DNA from: CAZNMF01 sp035547155 | Lineage (GTDB): Bacteria; Acidobacteriota; Vicinamibacteria; Vicinamibacterales; SCN-69-37 | Length of the DNA: 12,607 nucleotides | NCBI GenBank assembly: GCA_035547155.1 | Contig: DASZVJ010000119.1 | Span: 1 to 12,607, forward strand | Reading direction: 5' to 3' | Part shown: piece after piece, positions 1 to 6,827 of the stretch | Layout of the letters: each line of letters opens with the position of its first letter | Position numbering within the stretch: position 1 is the stretch's first letter | The notes under the pieces: generated by a model | Databases searched by the model: none | What the model saw: only the letters and a program-made list of their open reading frames with translations | Told to the model about the DNA's origin: nothing | Position numbers and translations under genes: made by a program

Positions 1-1161
1 ATCGCCCCAGACGTCGATCTGCGACTTGATGGCGAGCGGCGCGCGCAGGATGACGACGTGCCGGATCACCGGCGCAGCCGCGCGCAACTGCACAATTGCG
101 CGGATCTGTGCGTCGATGTCTCCCGCGATTCGCAGGTGCCCCGCGCCGATCGACGCGCGCCCTGTCAACGCCATCGTCGTATGGGCCTCGCCAGCGACTC
201 TCGCGACCCGTTCCAGCACAGCCTCGAGAGATGCCGGCAGCCACGCGCATCGCACGATGACATCGTCGCCCCGCCACATGCGTGCGCCGTGTTCGCGCCA
301 GCACGCCGCCTCAGCGTCGCCGCCGAGGATGTCGCTCTCGACGTTCGACGCGCGCGATTCGTCGCGAAGCGCGTCAGCCTGCGCGTCAACGGCAGCCGTC
401 GTCGACGCGAACCGCACGAGCACGTCGACTGCGCTCGCGTCGCTGCTCGAGACGATCTCGACGGCGAGCGGCTCCGACCGTCCCGCGGCGATCGACGAGA
501 TCAGCGTGGCCGCGGCTCGGCGATCGCGACAATGGGCGACGACCGTCTTCGATGTGTGAGGGATGGGCGCCAGCTTGAACGTGGCGCTGACGATCGCCGC
601 CAGCGAGCCGTGCGCTCCGGTCATGAGCTTGCCGAGATCGTAACCAGCGACATTCTTGACGACTTCGCCGCCGGCCTTGACGACGCGCCCGTCGGTCGTC
701 GCGAGGTGAATGCCAATCAGCAGGTCGCGCGGCGTGCCGTGGCGATGACGAAGCGGACCGCTATCATTGGTCGCGAGCACGCCGCCGATCGTCGCGCCCG
801 AGAACGTTGCATCGATAGGCAGCCATTGGCCGTGCTGCGCGAGCGCGGCATTCACCGCCTCGATCGCCGCGCCCGCTTCGATCGTCGCGATCAGATCGCC
901 ATGGCGATGCGTGACGATGCGATCGAGCCGTGCCGTCGAGACGGCCACCTCGATGTTCGACGCCGGACGTCCCCAGGCCATCTTCGTCCGGCCTCCGCTG
1001 ACGATCGTCGTCGCGCGCAGCCGAGACGCCTCGGCCAGCGTGGCGGCCAGGTCGGCGGTGCGCTCCGGCGTGACGACGATGGCCGGCACGACGTCGTCGA
1101 TCGCGTCGTCATGCGCGCCCGGCCGAACGAGGCCGGGCCCGCTCCACGCACGTGCGGTCAT
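1..1161 (-). CDS. glcE: Glycolate oxidase FAD-binding subunit GlcE-like (partial, C-terminus beyond left edge)
   Basis: FAD-linked oxidase of the GlcE type, the second flavin-binding subunit of glycolate oxidase (glycolate to glyoxylate; related complexes use lactate). The frame stays open for 387 codons and runs off the window in a region resembling the family C-terminus, so roughly 30 residues are probably missing. Visible motifs are an FAD pyrophosphate-binding loop, SGGRTKMAWG (residues 56-65), TIGGVLATND (124-133) followed by GTPRDLLIG (142-150), and GGEVVKNVAGYDLGKLMTG (164-182), which is very typical of GlcE. It starts 30 bases after glcD ends, so the two are probably co-transcribed. 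I took ATG at 1161; an in-frame GTG at 1182 is possible and neither has a clear Shine-Dalgarno sequence. The usual third subunit, GlcF, would be expected further left, outside the window. The exact substrate cannot be told from sequence. Confidence 0.88.
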   Translation of the reverse strand, partial: MTARAWSGPGLVRPGAHDDAIDDVVPAIVVTPERTADLAATLAEASRLRATTIVSGGRTKMAWGRPASNIEVAVSTARLDRIVTHRHGDLIATIEAGAAIEAVNAALAQHGQWLPIDATFSGATIGGVLATNDSGPLRHRHGTPRDLLIGIHLATTDGRVVKAGGEVVKNVAGYDLGKLMTGAHGSLAAIVSATFKLAPIPHTSKTVVAHCRDRRAAATLISSIAAGRSEPLAVEIVSSSDASAVDVLVRFASTTAAVDAQADALRDESRASNVESDILGGDAEAACWREHGARMWRGDDVIVRCAWLPASLEAVLERVARVAGEAHTTMALTGRASIGAGHLRIAGDIDAQIRAIVQLRAAAPVIRHVVILRAPLAIKSQIDVWGD

Positions 1162-1191
1162 GGATGCGACGCTTTGTATCACGATCGACGG

Positions 1192-2649
1192 TCAGAAGCG
1201 CTCGCCAAGGCCCGCGCGCTCGATTGGATGCGGACGGTAGGGCCCGGGCACTTCGCCGCAGAGACGCGGCGTCGGCAGAACTTTCTCGGGATTGCAGATC
1301 TCGAGCGGATCGAACGCGCGGCGGACCTCGGCCATCACGGCCAGATCGTCGGCGCCGAACATCTTCAGCATCGAGCAGCGCTTGTCCGCGCCGACGCCGT
1401 GCTCGCCCGTGATCGAGCCGCCAGCGTCGAGACAATACGACAGAATCTCGGCGGCCACCTCAGCCGCATGCTCGGCCTGTCCCGGCACGCGCGCGTCGTA
1501 GCAAATCAACGGATGCAAGTTGCCGTCGCCGGCGTGAAAGACGTTGCCGATTGCGAGCCCTGAACGCCGTTCGAGATCCTTGATGCGCGCGAGAACGTCG
1601 GGCAGCCGCATCCGCGGCACGACGCCATCCTGCACGTAGTAGTTCGGCGACACGCGCCCCATCGCGGCGAACGCCGCTTTGCGGCCCTTCCAGATCCTCG
1701 CGCGCTCATCGTCATCGCGCGCAAGACGGACCTCGCCGGCGCCGCGCCGCCGGCACGTCGCTTCGACGACGGCGAAGAGATCGTCGACCTCCTGCCGAAC
1801 GCCGTCGAGCTCGACGATCAGCACAGCCTCGCACGCAGGAAATCCCGGATGCACGGCCGCCTCGGCCGCGCGGATCGCAAGTCGATCCATCATCTCGACT
1901 GCCGCTGGCACGATACCGGCCGCGATGATGTCGGACACGGTCTGGCCGGCCGCGTCGATCGAATCGAACCCCGCGAGCAACGTGCGCACCGACTCCGGCT
2001 TGCGCAGGATGCGCACGACGATTCTGGTCACGACGCCGAGCGTGCCTTCGGATCCGACGACGAGGCCGAGGAGATCCGGGCCCGGACGATCGGCGGTCTC
2101 GCTGCCAATCGTGACGAGCTCTCCTGTCGGCAGCACGAGATCCACGGCGAGCACGTGGTGCACGGTGAAGCCGTACTTCAGACAGTGTGCGCCGCCGGAG
2201 TTCTCCGCGACGTTGCCGCCAATCGAGCAGGCCTGCTGGCTCGACGGATCAGGCGCGTAGTAGAAGCCGTGCGGCGCGACGCGCCTCGTGATCTCGAGGT
2301 TCGTGACGCATGGCTCGACCGTGACACGCCGGTTGACGAGGTCGACGTCGAGCACACGGTTCAGCCGCGACAGCGCGATGACGATGCCCTGCTCGACAGG
2401 CGTCGCGCCGCCGGAGAGCCCGGTCCCATGGCCGCGCGCGACGAACGGCACGCGCTCGCGCGCGCAACGCTGGACGACGGCCTGCACCTCCGCCGCCGAT
2501 CCGGGCAGAACGACTGCGAGCGGCGTCGCGCGAATGTGCGCGAGCGCGTCGCATTCGTACGTCAACGTCTCCGCGGCGTCGCGGATCACGTGCGGCGCGC
2601 CGACGATGGAGGCGAGATCGGACAGGAACGACGTGTTCATGAAAGCCAT
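1192..2649 (-). CDS. glcD: FAD-linked oxidase, glycolate oxidase subunit GlcD
   Basis: Catalytic flavoprotein of the glycolate oxidase / D-lactate dehydrogenase (GlcD) family, which oxidises 2-hydroxy acids to 2-oxo acids and passes electrons on through partner subunits. The 485 residues are close to the usual GlcD length. The FAD-binding loop ARGHGTGLSGG is at residues 71-81. Other family signatures are SIGGNVAENSGG, GSEGTLGVVT and, near the C-terminus, NVFHAGDGNLHP and GEHGVG, whose histidines and acids belong to the flavin and substrate site of this family. The protein is probably cytoplasmic or on the inner face of the membrane, with no signal peptide. ATG at 2649 was chosen; a second ATG three codons in is equally possible, and neither has a recognisable ribosome site. 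The 75-base gap before it is filled by paired hairpin repeats. D-lactate dehydrogenase is the main alternative reading. Confidence 0.92.
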   Translation of the reverse strand: MAFMNTSFLSDLASIVGAPHVIRDAAETLTYECDALAHIRATPLAVVLPGSAAEVQAVVQRCARERVPFVARGHGTGLSGGATPVEQGIVIALSRLNRVLDVDLVNRRVTVEPCVTNLEITRRVAPHGFYYAPDPSSQQACSIGGNVAENSGGAHCLKYGFTVHHVLAVDLVLPTGELVTIGSETADRPGPDLLGLVVGSEGTLGVVTRIVVRILRKPESVRTLLAGFDSIDAAGQTVSDIIAAGIVPAAVEMMDRLAIRAAEAAVHPGFPACEAVLIVELDGVRQEVDDLFAVVEATCRRRGAGEVRLARDDDERARIWKGRKAAFAAMGRVSPNYYVQDGVVPRMRLPDVLARIKDLERRSGLAIGNVFHAGDGNLHPLICYDARVPGQAEHAAEVAAEILSYCLDAGGSITGEHGVGADKRCSMLKMFGADDLAVMAEVRRAFDPLEICNPEKVLPTPRLCGEVPGPYRPHPIERAGLGERF

Positions 2650-2668
2650 CGTCGGCGATGGTTGAAAC

Positions 2669-2720
2669 GGGCCGCCACAAGGGCGGCCCCTACCCGTAGG
2701 GGCGACCCTTGTGGTCGCCC
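2669..2720. repeat. Head-to-head pair of GC-rich hairpin repeats
   Basis: Two hairpin units face each other, two bases apart. The left unit has stem GGGCCGCC (2669-2676) pairing with GGCGGCCC (2682-2689) around an ACAAG loop, then CTAC (2690-2693). The right unit is inverted: GTAG (2696-2699), stem GGGCGACC (2700-2707) with GGTCGCCC (2713-2720) around CTTGT. Because they are inverted, the two units can also pair with each other as one long imperfect palindrome. They fill the gap between the DUF1554-like gene and glcD. The left unit matches 10160-10184 base for base over 25 positions. There is no T-run after the stems, so this is not a classic intrinsic terminator. A REP-like role in mRNA stability or attenuation is inferred. 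Confidence 0.85.
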
Positions 2721-2724
2721 GGGA

Positions 2725-3423
2725 TCAATCGATCGCGAAGCAGTACAGATATCCCGCGCCGCCCGTGCTCACGAGATTCGGACCGCTGCAGCCGCGCGAG
2801 GCGTGCGCGGAGCTCCACGATGTGTTGCCGCCGCCGGTGCGGTCGAAGTGTCCGACCTGCGCCGCGCCCGTGCTGTTGCTCGTCCAGTTGCCACACGTGT
2901 GATCGGCGCCGTCGGTATACGCGCGGCCATTGGTCTGCGATCCGGTCAGGATGTCGTGTTGATTCGGATTGTCGCCCGCGCCCTTGACGGAATCGCCCTT
3001 CTCGGTCAACACCGTGGTGCGGCTCAGATTGTTGCCGTACTGCGCTTGCTCGAGCGTGTCGCCGTGTAGATCGGCGACGTTCTGCGCGATGCGCGTTCCG
3101 CGCGCGTTGTACCAGGGACCGCTGCCGATGCGATCGCGCGCGTTCACGGCCGGCGAGCCGGTCGTCGCGCTCGTGCTCAGATACGCGTGCCACGTCTTGC
3201 TGCCGGCGCCGGCGGCTGCTGCGCGCGCCTGACAAATCGCGTCCGCGCCGGCGAGCCCGCCAAGATTGGCGCTGCCGTCCGCTGCGCCAGCACTGGTGAC
3301 GAAGAACGACATTGGCTGCTGCGGCGCTTGCGCGGCCGGCGGATTCTGCGCCGCCACCAGCGGCGCCAATCCCGCCGCGCCGATCACCGTCATCTGAAGA
3401 ACGAATCGCATCTGCATCGTCAT
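2725..3423 (-). CDS. Secreted DUF1554/endostatin-fold-like protein
   Basis: The 232-residue protein starts with a clear signal peptide (hydrophobic stretch about residues 6-24, probable cleavage after VAA at 23-25), so it is exported. The mature part has a GGLAGADAICQARA block (55-68), GPWYNARGTRIAQNVADLH (102-120), CGNWTSNSTG (177-186) and a cysteine-containing end with CSG and YCFA. This layout resembles the DUF1554 / collagen-trimerisation endostatin-like family of secreted, lectin-like proteins. Four cysteines (64, 177, 212, 228) would allow two disulfides. The start at 3423 is strongly supported by AAGGAG six bases upstream. Its partner or ligand is unknown; surface or periplasmic carbohydrate or protein binding is a guess from the fold. 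It lies between a DUF1080 gene and glcD on the same strand. Confidence 0.68.
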   Translation of the reverse strand: MTMQMRFVLQMTVIGAAGLAPLVAAQNPPAAQAPQQPMSFFVTSAGAADGSANLGGLAGADAICQARAAAAGAGSKTWHAYLSTSATTGSPAVNARDRIGSGPWYNARGTRIAQNVADLHGDTLEQAQYGNNLSRTTVLTEKGDSVKGAGDNPNQHDILTGSQTNGRAYTDGADHTCGNWTSNSTGAAQVGHFDRTGGGNTSWSSAHASRGCSGPNLVSTGGAGYLYCFAID

Positions 3424-3429
3424 CGGTCT

Positions 3430-3435
3430 CTCCTT
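3430..3435 (-). promoter_or_regulatory. Ribosome binding site of the DUF1554-like gene
   Basis: On the minus strand this reads AAGGAG, six bases before the ATG at 3423. It is one of the strongest Shine-Dalgarno matches in the window and fixes that start. Confidence 0.8.
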
Positions 3436-3480
3436 ACGTCAAACCGCGCCGGCCATTCGAGCCGCGCGCAGATCCTGCTG

Positions 3481-4329
3481 TCAATTCCGCAAGATTTCCT
3501 TGATGGCCAGGTTGCGCCACCGCCAGAATCCACCTGGCTGCCAGCGCACACCGCCGCCGTGAATCTGAATGGCGATCGGCCCTTCGACCATGCCGCCGAC
3601 GGCATGGTTCTCGGTGTCGCTCGCGTCGCTCACTTCCTTGTCGTTGATCCACACGGTCGCATGTGGCACGTCGCCCGTGACACGTACGCGGACGGTGTTC
3701 CAGTCTTCACGCGTCCACGCGGCCAGGCCGGGATCGGGAGGCTGATTGCCGCGCGCCGCTGGCGCCGCGGCCGGCGCGTTGGCCGGTGCCGGTCCGCCTG
3801 CGCGCGACGGTCCGAACGCGATGCCGCCTTCGGCGATGAACCGTCCCATGCTGCCGCCGGGCAGGTAGTCCATCGTGATCTGATACGCCGCACCCGCTTC
3901 TGTCGTCCGGAAGAAGACGCCGCTGTCGTTGCCCCAGTCCGGCTTCACTTCCATGTAGAGCTCGAAGTCACGGTACTTGCGATCGGTGATGAGCAGCCCG
4001 CCGCTGCCGAGCGGCCGTTGTGTGCCGAGGATCATCCCGTGCGCGACGTGGAAGTCCGGCGTGAGGCCGTGCCGCGCTTCCTTGCTCACGTGCCAGCCCG
4101 TCAGATCTCTGCCGTTGAAGATCGGCGTGAAGCCGTCAGGAATCTTCGGCGCCGGCGGCTCGACAACGGTCTTGCGATAGTCCGGCACCTCGCGCAATCC
4201 CGGCGCGAGCGTGATCTGCGGCTGCGCGGGCGGATTCGCCGCCTGCTGCCGCGCGACGATCGTCCACGATGCTGCGGCGACGGCAGCGATGACGAGCGCA
4301 ACCCGCCTCGTCCATCTGGCTTTGGTCAT
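3481..4329 (-). CDS. Secreted DUF1080 (3-keto-disaccharide hydrolase fold) protein A
   Basis: Secreted member of the DUF1080 family (PF06439, concanavalin-A-like fold), some members of which hydrolyse 3-keto-disaccharides. The 282 residues begin with a basic then hydrophobic export signal (about 1-27). The domain follows: GFTPIFNGRDLTGWH (66-80), FELYMEVKP (122-130), NDSGVFFR (134-141), YQITMDY (149-155), WNTVRVRV (210-217), and the closing block GPIAIQIHGGG (250-260) then FWRWRNLAIKEI (268-279). A low-complexity Ala/Pro/Gly stretch at about 174-200 interrupts the domain, probably as a surface loop. GAGG sits six bases before the ATG at 4329. It follows another DUF1080 gene on the same strand but belongs to a clearly different subtype. 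Function as a hydrolase rather than a binding protein is not shown by sequence alone. Confidence 0.85.
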   Translation of the reverse strand: MTKARWTRRVALVIAAVAAASWTIVARQQAANPPAQPQITLAPGLREVPDYRKTVVEPPAPKIPDGFTPIFNGRDLTGWHVSKEARHGLTPDFHVAHGMILGTQRPLGSGGLLITDRKYRDFELYMEVKPDWGNDSGVFFRTTEAGAAYQITMDYLPGGSMGRFIAEGGIAFGPSRAGGPAPANAPAAAPAARGNQPPDPGLAAWTREDWNTVRVRVTGDVPHATVWINDKEVSDASDTENHAVGGMVEGPIAIQIHGGGVRWQPGGFWRWRNLAIKEILRN

Positions 4330-4349
4330 ACGAAACCTCGCACGGTGCC

Positions 4350-4373
4350 GGCGGCCACGACGGCCGCCCCTAC
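4350..4373. repeat. GC-rich hairpin repeat, single copy
   Basis: Stem GGCGGCC (4350-4356) pairs with GGCCGCC (4362-4368) around ACGAC and is followed by CCTAC (4369-4373). It has the same architecture and CCTAC end as the units at 2669, 10159 and 10196, but with a different loop. It lies just before the start of DUF1080 gene A, in the same gap as the octamer array. Confidence 0.75.
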
Positions 4374-4382
4374 GCCCGTTAT

Positions 4383-4438
4383 CCTTCGTCCCCTGATCCC
4401 CTGGTCCCTTCGTCCCCTGGTCCCTTGGTCCCTTGGTC
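4383..4438. repeat. Octamer tandem array, 7 units
   Basis: Seven consecutive 8-base units fit CC(C/T)T(G/C)(G/A)TC: ccttcgtc, ccctgatc, ccctggtc, ccttcgtc, ccctggtc, ccttggtc, ccttggtc. A decaying eighth unit runs straight into the TAG stop of DUF1080 gene B (4443-4441). On the transcribed strand it is a purine-rich run of GGGACCAA/GGGACCAG units. It is an intergenic short tandem repeat of unknown function. Confidence 0.88.
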
Positions 4439-4440
4439 CC

Positions 4441-5295
4441 CTAAAATTTTCGAATCCACAGATTCTTTGCACTGACCCGTCCCAGCCCGTACATCTCGAT
4501 CTGCAATCCGATCAATCCCGACGCTCTGAAGAACTGCGGATCGTCGTCGAACAGCACGGTCATGACGTGGCCGTTGATGATGTGCGTGAGCTGATGGCCG
4601 CGCGCGATGATGTGGAGGCGATTCCAGTCGCCGGGCTTCAGCACGGCCTTCAGGGCATCGGCGTCGCCGACGCTGCCGATCAAGCGCGGGCGCACGCCGG
4701 GATCGGCGCGCACGATGCCGCCGCGCCAGGCGATCTCACGGCGGTTCGTCCCACGCTCTTCGACGTTGCCGGCCATCGTGAGGTCGGCATCGTAGTCGAG
4801 GCCGGGACCGTACAGCGTCCACTTGGGATTGGAGGGCACCTTCGGCGCGTTCGGTCCGCCGCGACCCGTTCCGCCGGCGCCACGCGAGAGATCGACGATG
4901 CTGCGATAAGCGACGCCGCTGTGGATGTCGCCGTCGAGCTTGAGATCGAGCATCCACTCGAAGTCGGCAAGCTCGCCGCCGCGCCAGATCAGATGCGTCG
5001 ATCCGAGACGACGATCGGCGGTCGACACGGCCGTGATCGCGCCGTCGGCGACGGACCAGACGTCGGGATTGCCGTCCCAGCCGTCGAGCGTCCGTCCATC
5101 GAAGATCGACGTCCAGCCTGCATGATCGTTGTCGTCGAGCGGCTCCGGCGGCACGAACGGGCTCGGCCGCGGCGCAGCCGTTGGTGCAGGCGCAGCGCCC
5201 TGCGCGCTCACACGCGCGCTGCCGTGCAGCATCAGACCGGCGCCGACGATCGCCGCGCCAACCACGACGACAAACGTGCTTCGCTCGCTGCTCAT
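4441..5295 (-). CDS. Secreted DUF1080 (3-keto-disaccharide hydrolase fold) protein B
   Basis: Second DUF1080 protein, 284 residues. The N-terminus has a hydrophobic export segment (about 8-22) with probable cleavage after SAQ (30-32), followed by an Ala/Pro-rich linker. The domain is of the widespread GWxSLFDGxTLDGW subtype: GWTSIFDGRTLDGWDG (60-75), THLIWRGGELADFEW (100-114), HSGVAYRS (125-132), DYDADLTMAGNVEERGTNR (167-185), WNRLHIIARG (224-233), INGH (240-243), and the end block GLIGLQIEMYGLGRVSAKNL (260-279). The position usually occupied by Asn in the NSGxxYR motif is His here. AGAGG lies four bases before the ATG at 5295. The last codons (RKF, TAG) touch the octamer repeat array. It is presumed to act on oxidised sugars or glycosides outside the cytoplasm; the substrate is unknown. 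Confidence 0.87.
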   Translation of the reverse strand: MSSERSTFVVVVGAAIVGAGLMLHGSARVSAQGAAPAPTAAPRPSPFVPPEPLDDNDHAGWTSIFDGRTLDGWDGNPDVWSVADGAITAVSTADRRLGSTHLIWRGGELADFEWMLDLKLDGDIHSGVAYRSIVDLSRGAGGTGRGGPNAPKVPSNPKWTLYGPGLDYDADLTMAGNVEERGTNRREIAWRGGIVRADPGVRPRLIGSVGDADALKAVLKPGDWNRLHIIARGHQLTHIINGHVMTVLFDDDPQFFRASGLIGLQIEMYGLGRVSAKNLWIRKF

Positions 5296-5305
5296 GAGGC
5301 CTCTT

Positions 5306-5340
5306 TTCGAAGTTCGAAGTTCGAAGTTCGAAGTTCGAAG
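5306..5340. repeat. TTCGAAG heptamer array, 5 perfect units
   Basis: Five identical 7-base units, TTCGAAG, run from 5306 to 5340 and end one base before the TAA stop of the aldehyde dehydrogenase (5343-5341). Each unit contains the palindrome TTCGAA, so the array can fold on itself on either strand. The final coding bases on the minus strand, GAAGTTC, are themselves repeat-like, so the array may have grown into or out of the gene end. It sits just upstream of the ribosome site of DUF1080 gene B. Confidence 0.93.
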
Positions 5341-6801
5341 TTAGAACTTCCTCGTCCACGCCTTCGGCCAACGCTCGACGACGACCTTTTGCTGCGTGAA
5401 GAACTCGAACGCGTCGCGGCCCTGGCCGTGCAGGTCGCCAAAGAAGCTCTCGCGCGCACCGCTGAACGGGAAGAACGCCATCGGCGCGGCGACGCCGACG
5501 TTGATCCCGACGTTGCCGACTTCCGCCTCGTAGCGGAACTTGCGCGCGCTCGATCCGTTCGACGTGAACAGCGACGCCTGATTGCCGTACGCGCCCCGAT
5601 TGACCAGGGCGATCGCCGCGTCCACGTCGTCGACGTGGTGCATCGTGAGCACGGGGCCGAAGATCTCGGTGCGCGCGATCTCGCTCGACAGCGGCAGTCC
5701 CTCGAGCACGGTCGGCCGCACGAAGTTGCCACGCGGATAGCTCGCGATCGACGGATGCCGGCCGTCGACGACGGCCCGTGCGCCATCGCGGATCGCGCGA
5801 TCGACGAGCGACTCGATGCGCGCGAGGCTCTCCGGCGTGATCACCGGTCCCATCTGCACGCCGTCGTCGAGGCCGTTGCCGGTCACGCGCTGCCGGGCTT
5901 TCGCCTGAATCGCCTCGCCGAACGACGCACGGGCCTCGCCCACGGTGATGGCCACCGCGGCGGCAAGACAGCGCTGTCCGGCGCAGCCGAACGCGCTGTC
6001 GGCGACGATCTCGGCCGCCGACGCGATGTCCGCGTCGGGCAGGATCACGACGGGATTCTTCGCGCCGCCCTGGCACTGGACGCGCTTGCCGGACGCGGCG
6101 CCACGCGCGTAGACGTGCCGCGCGACCGCACTCGACCCGACGAAGCTCACCGCGCGCACGACGGGATGATCGAGAATCGCGTCGACGGCGTCGCGGCCGC
6201 CGTTGATCAAATTGACGACGCCGGCTGGGAGCTTCACGGCATCGAGCAACGCGAACACCTTCTGCATCGTCAGCGGCACGCGTTCCGACGGCTTGATCAC
6301 CACAGTGTTGCCGCACGCGATGGCATACGGCAGGAACCAGAACGGGATCATCGCCGGGAAATTGAACGGCGCGATGATCGCGCACACGCCGAGCGGCTGG
6401 CGGATCATGATCTCGTCGATGCCGGCCGCGATGTCCTCGGAGTTGTAGCCCTGCGCCATCGACGGCGCGCCGCACGCGACCTCGACGTTCTCGATCGCAC
6501 GCCGCAGCTCGCCGCGCGATTCGCCCAGCGTCTTGCCGCACTCGAGCGTGATCGTGCGCGCCAGATCGTCGAACTGATCTTCCAGCGCGGCCTTCAGCTT
6601 GAACAGGAACTGGATGCGATCGGTGACGGGCACGCGTCGCCACGCCGGGAACGCGCGCGCGGCAGCCTGCACGGCCGCGTCCACCTCGGAGACCGGCGAC
6701 AGGGGCACGCGGCCAAGCTCGTCAGCCGTCGCAGGATTGATGACAGGAAGAGACTCCGTCGCTGATGACGCTCGAAACTGACCGTCGATGTAGTTGTGCA
6801 T
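5341..6801 (-). CDS. mmsA: Aldehyde dehydrogenase of the methylmalonate/malonate-semialdehyde dehydrogenase (MmsA/IolA) type
   Basis: NAD-dependent aldehyde dehydrogenase, 486 residues, cytoplasmic. MmsA/IolA enzymes convert (methyl)malonate semialdehyde to acyl-CoA with loss of CO2. Seen in sequence: APFNFP with the oxyanion Asn (147), the NAD-site KPSE (170-173), SFVGSS (219-224), GGAKN (244-248), catalytic Cys278 in AGQRC, EIFGPV (379-384), and the MmsA-type end GDLHGQGRDAFEFF (455-468) then KVVVERW (472-478). The general-base glutamate of hydrolytic aldehyde dehydrogenases (LELGGK) is absent, and an Arg directly precedes the catalytic Cys, both as in MmsA enzymes. The conserved His after GGAKN is Pro here, so the substrate may differ. 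I preferred ATG 6801 to the in-frame GTG at 6807. It lies 26 bases after the propeller gene. Malonate or another short semialdehyde is possible. Confidence 0.85.
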   Translation of the reverse strand: MHNYIDGQFRASSATESLPVINPATADELGRVPLSPVSEVDAAVQAAARAFPAWRRVPVTDRIQFLFKLKAALEDQFDDLARTITLECGKTLGESRGELRRAIENVEVACGAPSMAQGYNSEDIAAGIDEIMIRQPLGVCAIIAPFNFPAMIPFWFLPYAIACGNTVVIKPSERVPLTMQKVFALLDAVKLPAGVVNLINGGRDAVDAILDHPVVRAVSFVGSSAVARHVYARGAASGKRVQCQGGAKNPVVILPDADIASAAEIVADSAFGCAGQRCLAAAVAITVGEARASFGEAIQAKARQRVTGNGLDDGVQMGPVITPESLARIESLVDRAIRDGARAVVDGRHPSIASYPRGNFVRPTVLEGLPLSSEIARTEIFGPVLTMHHVDDVDAAIALVNRGAYGNQASLFTSNGSSARKFRYEAEVGNVGINVGVAAPMAFFPFSGARESFFGDLHGQGRDAFEFFTQQKVVVERWPKAWTRKF

Positions 6802-6803
6802 GA

Positions 6804-6824
6804 TCACGGGCTACGGGCTACGGG
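6804..6824. repeat. CTACGGG heptamer repeat, 2 perfect units plus one variant
   Basis: TCACGGG (6804-6810) is followed by two perfect CTACGGG units (6811-6824). It fills the short gap between the propeller gene, whose stop TAG is at 6830-6828, and the aldehyde dehydrogenase start. The same heptamer family reappears at 10121-10141. Confidence 0.75.
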
Positions 6825-6827
6825 TGA

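Noticed and set aside
58..1563. Plus-strand open frame of 501 codons, and similar ones at 1849-3069, 6945-8510, 8927-10375 and 10266-11657
   Set aside because: All are antisense shadows of glcDE, the propeller, the transporter and the pdxA/kinase genes. They have low-complexity Arg-rich translations and no ribosome site or motif.
4383..5340. CRISPR array
   Set aside because: The repeats are 7-8 bases and contiguous, with no spacers, so they are simple tandem repeats.
4736..6643. Minus-strand open frame of 635 codons
   Set aside because: Out-of-frame shadow of the aldehyde dehydrogenase and DUF1080 gene B, including repeat-derived residues; no family match.
3187..6765. Plus-strand open frame of 1192 codons across four genes and several repeats
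   Set aside because: It lies antisense to four well-recognised proteins. Its translation is rich in Arg, Ala and Asp with no family motif, as expected from high third-position GC on the other strand.
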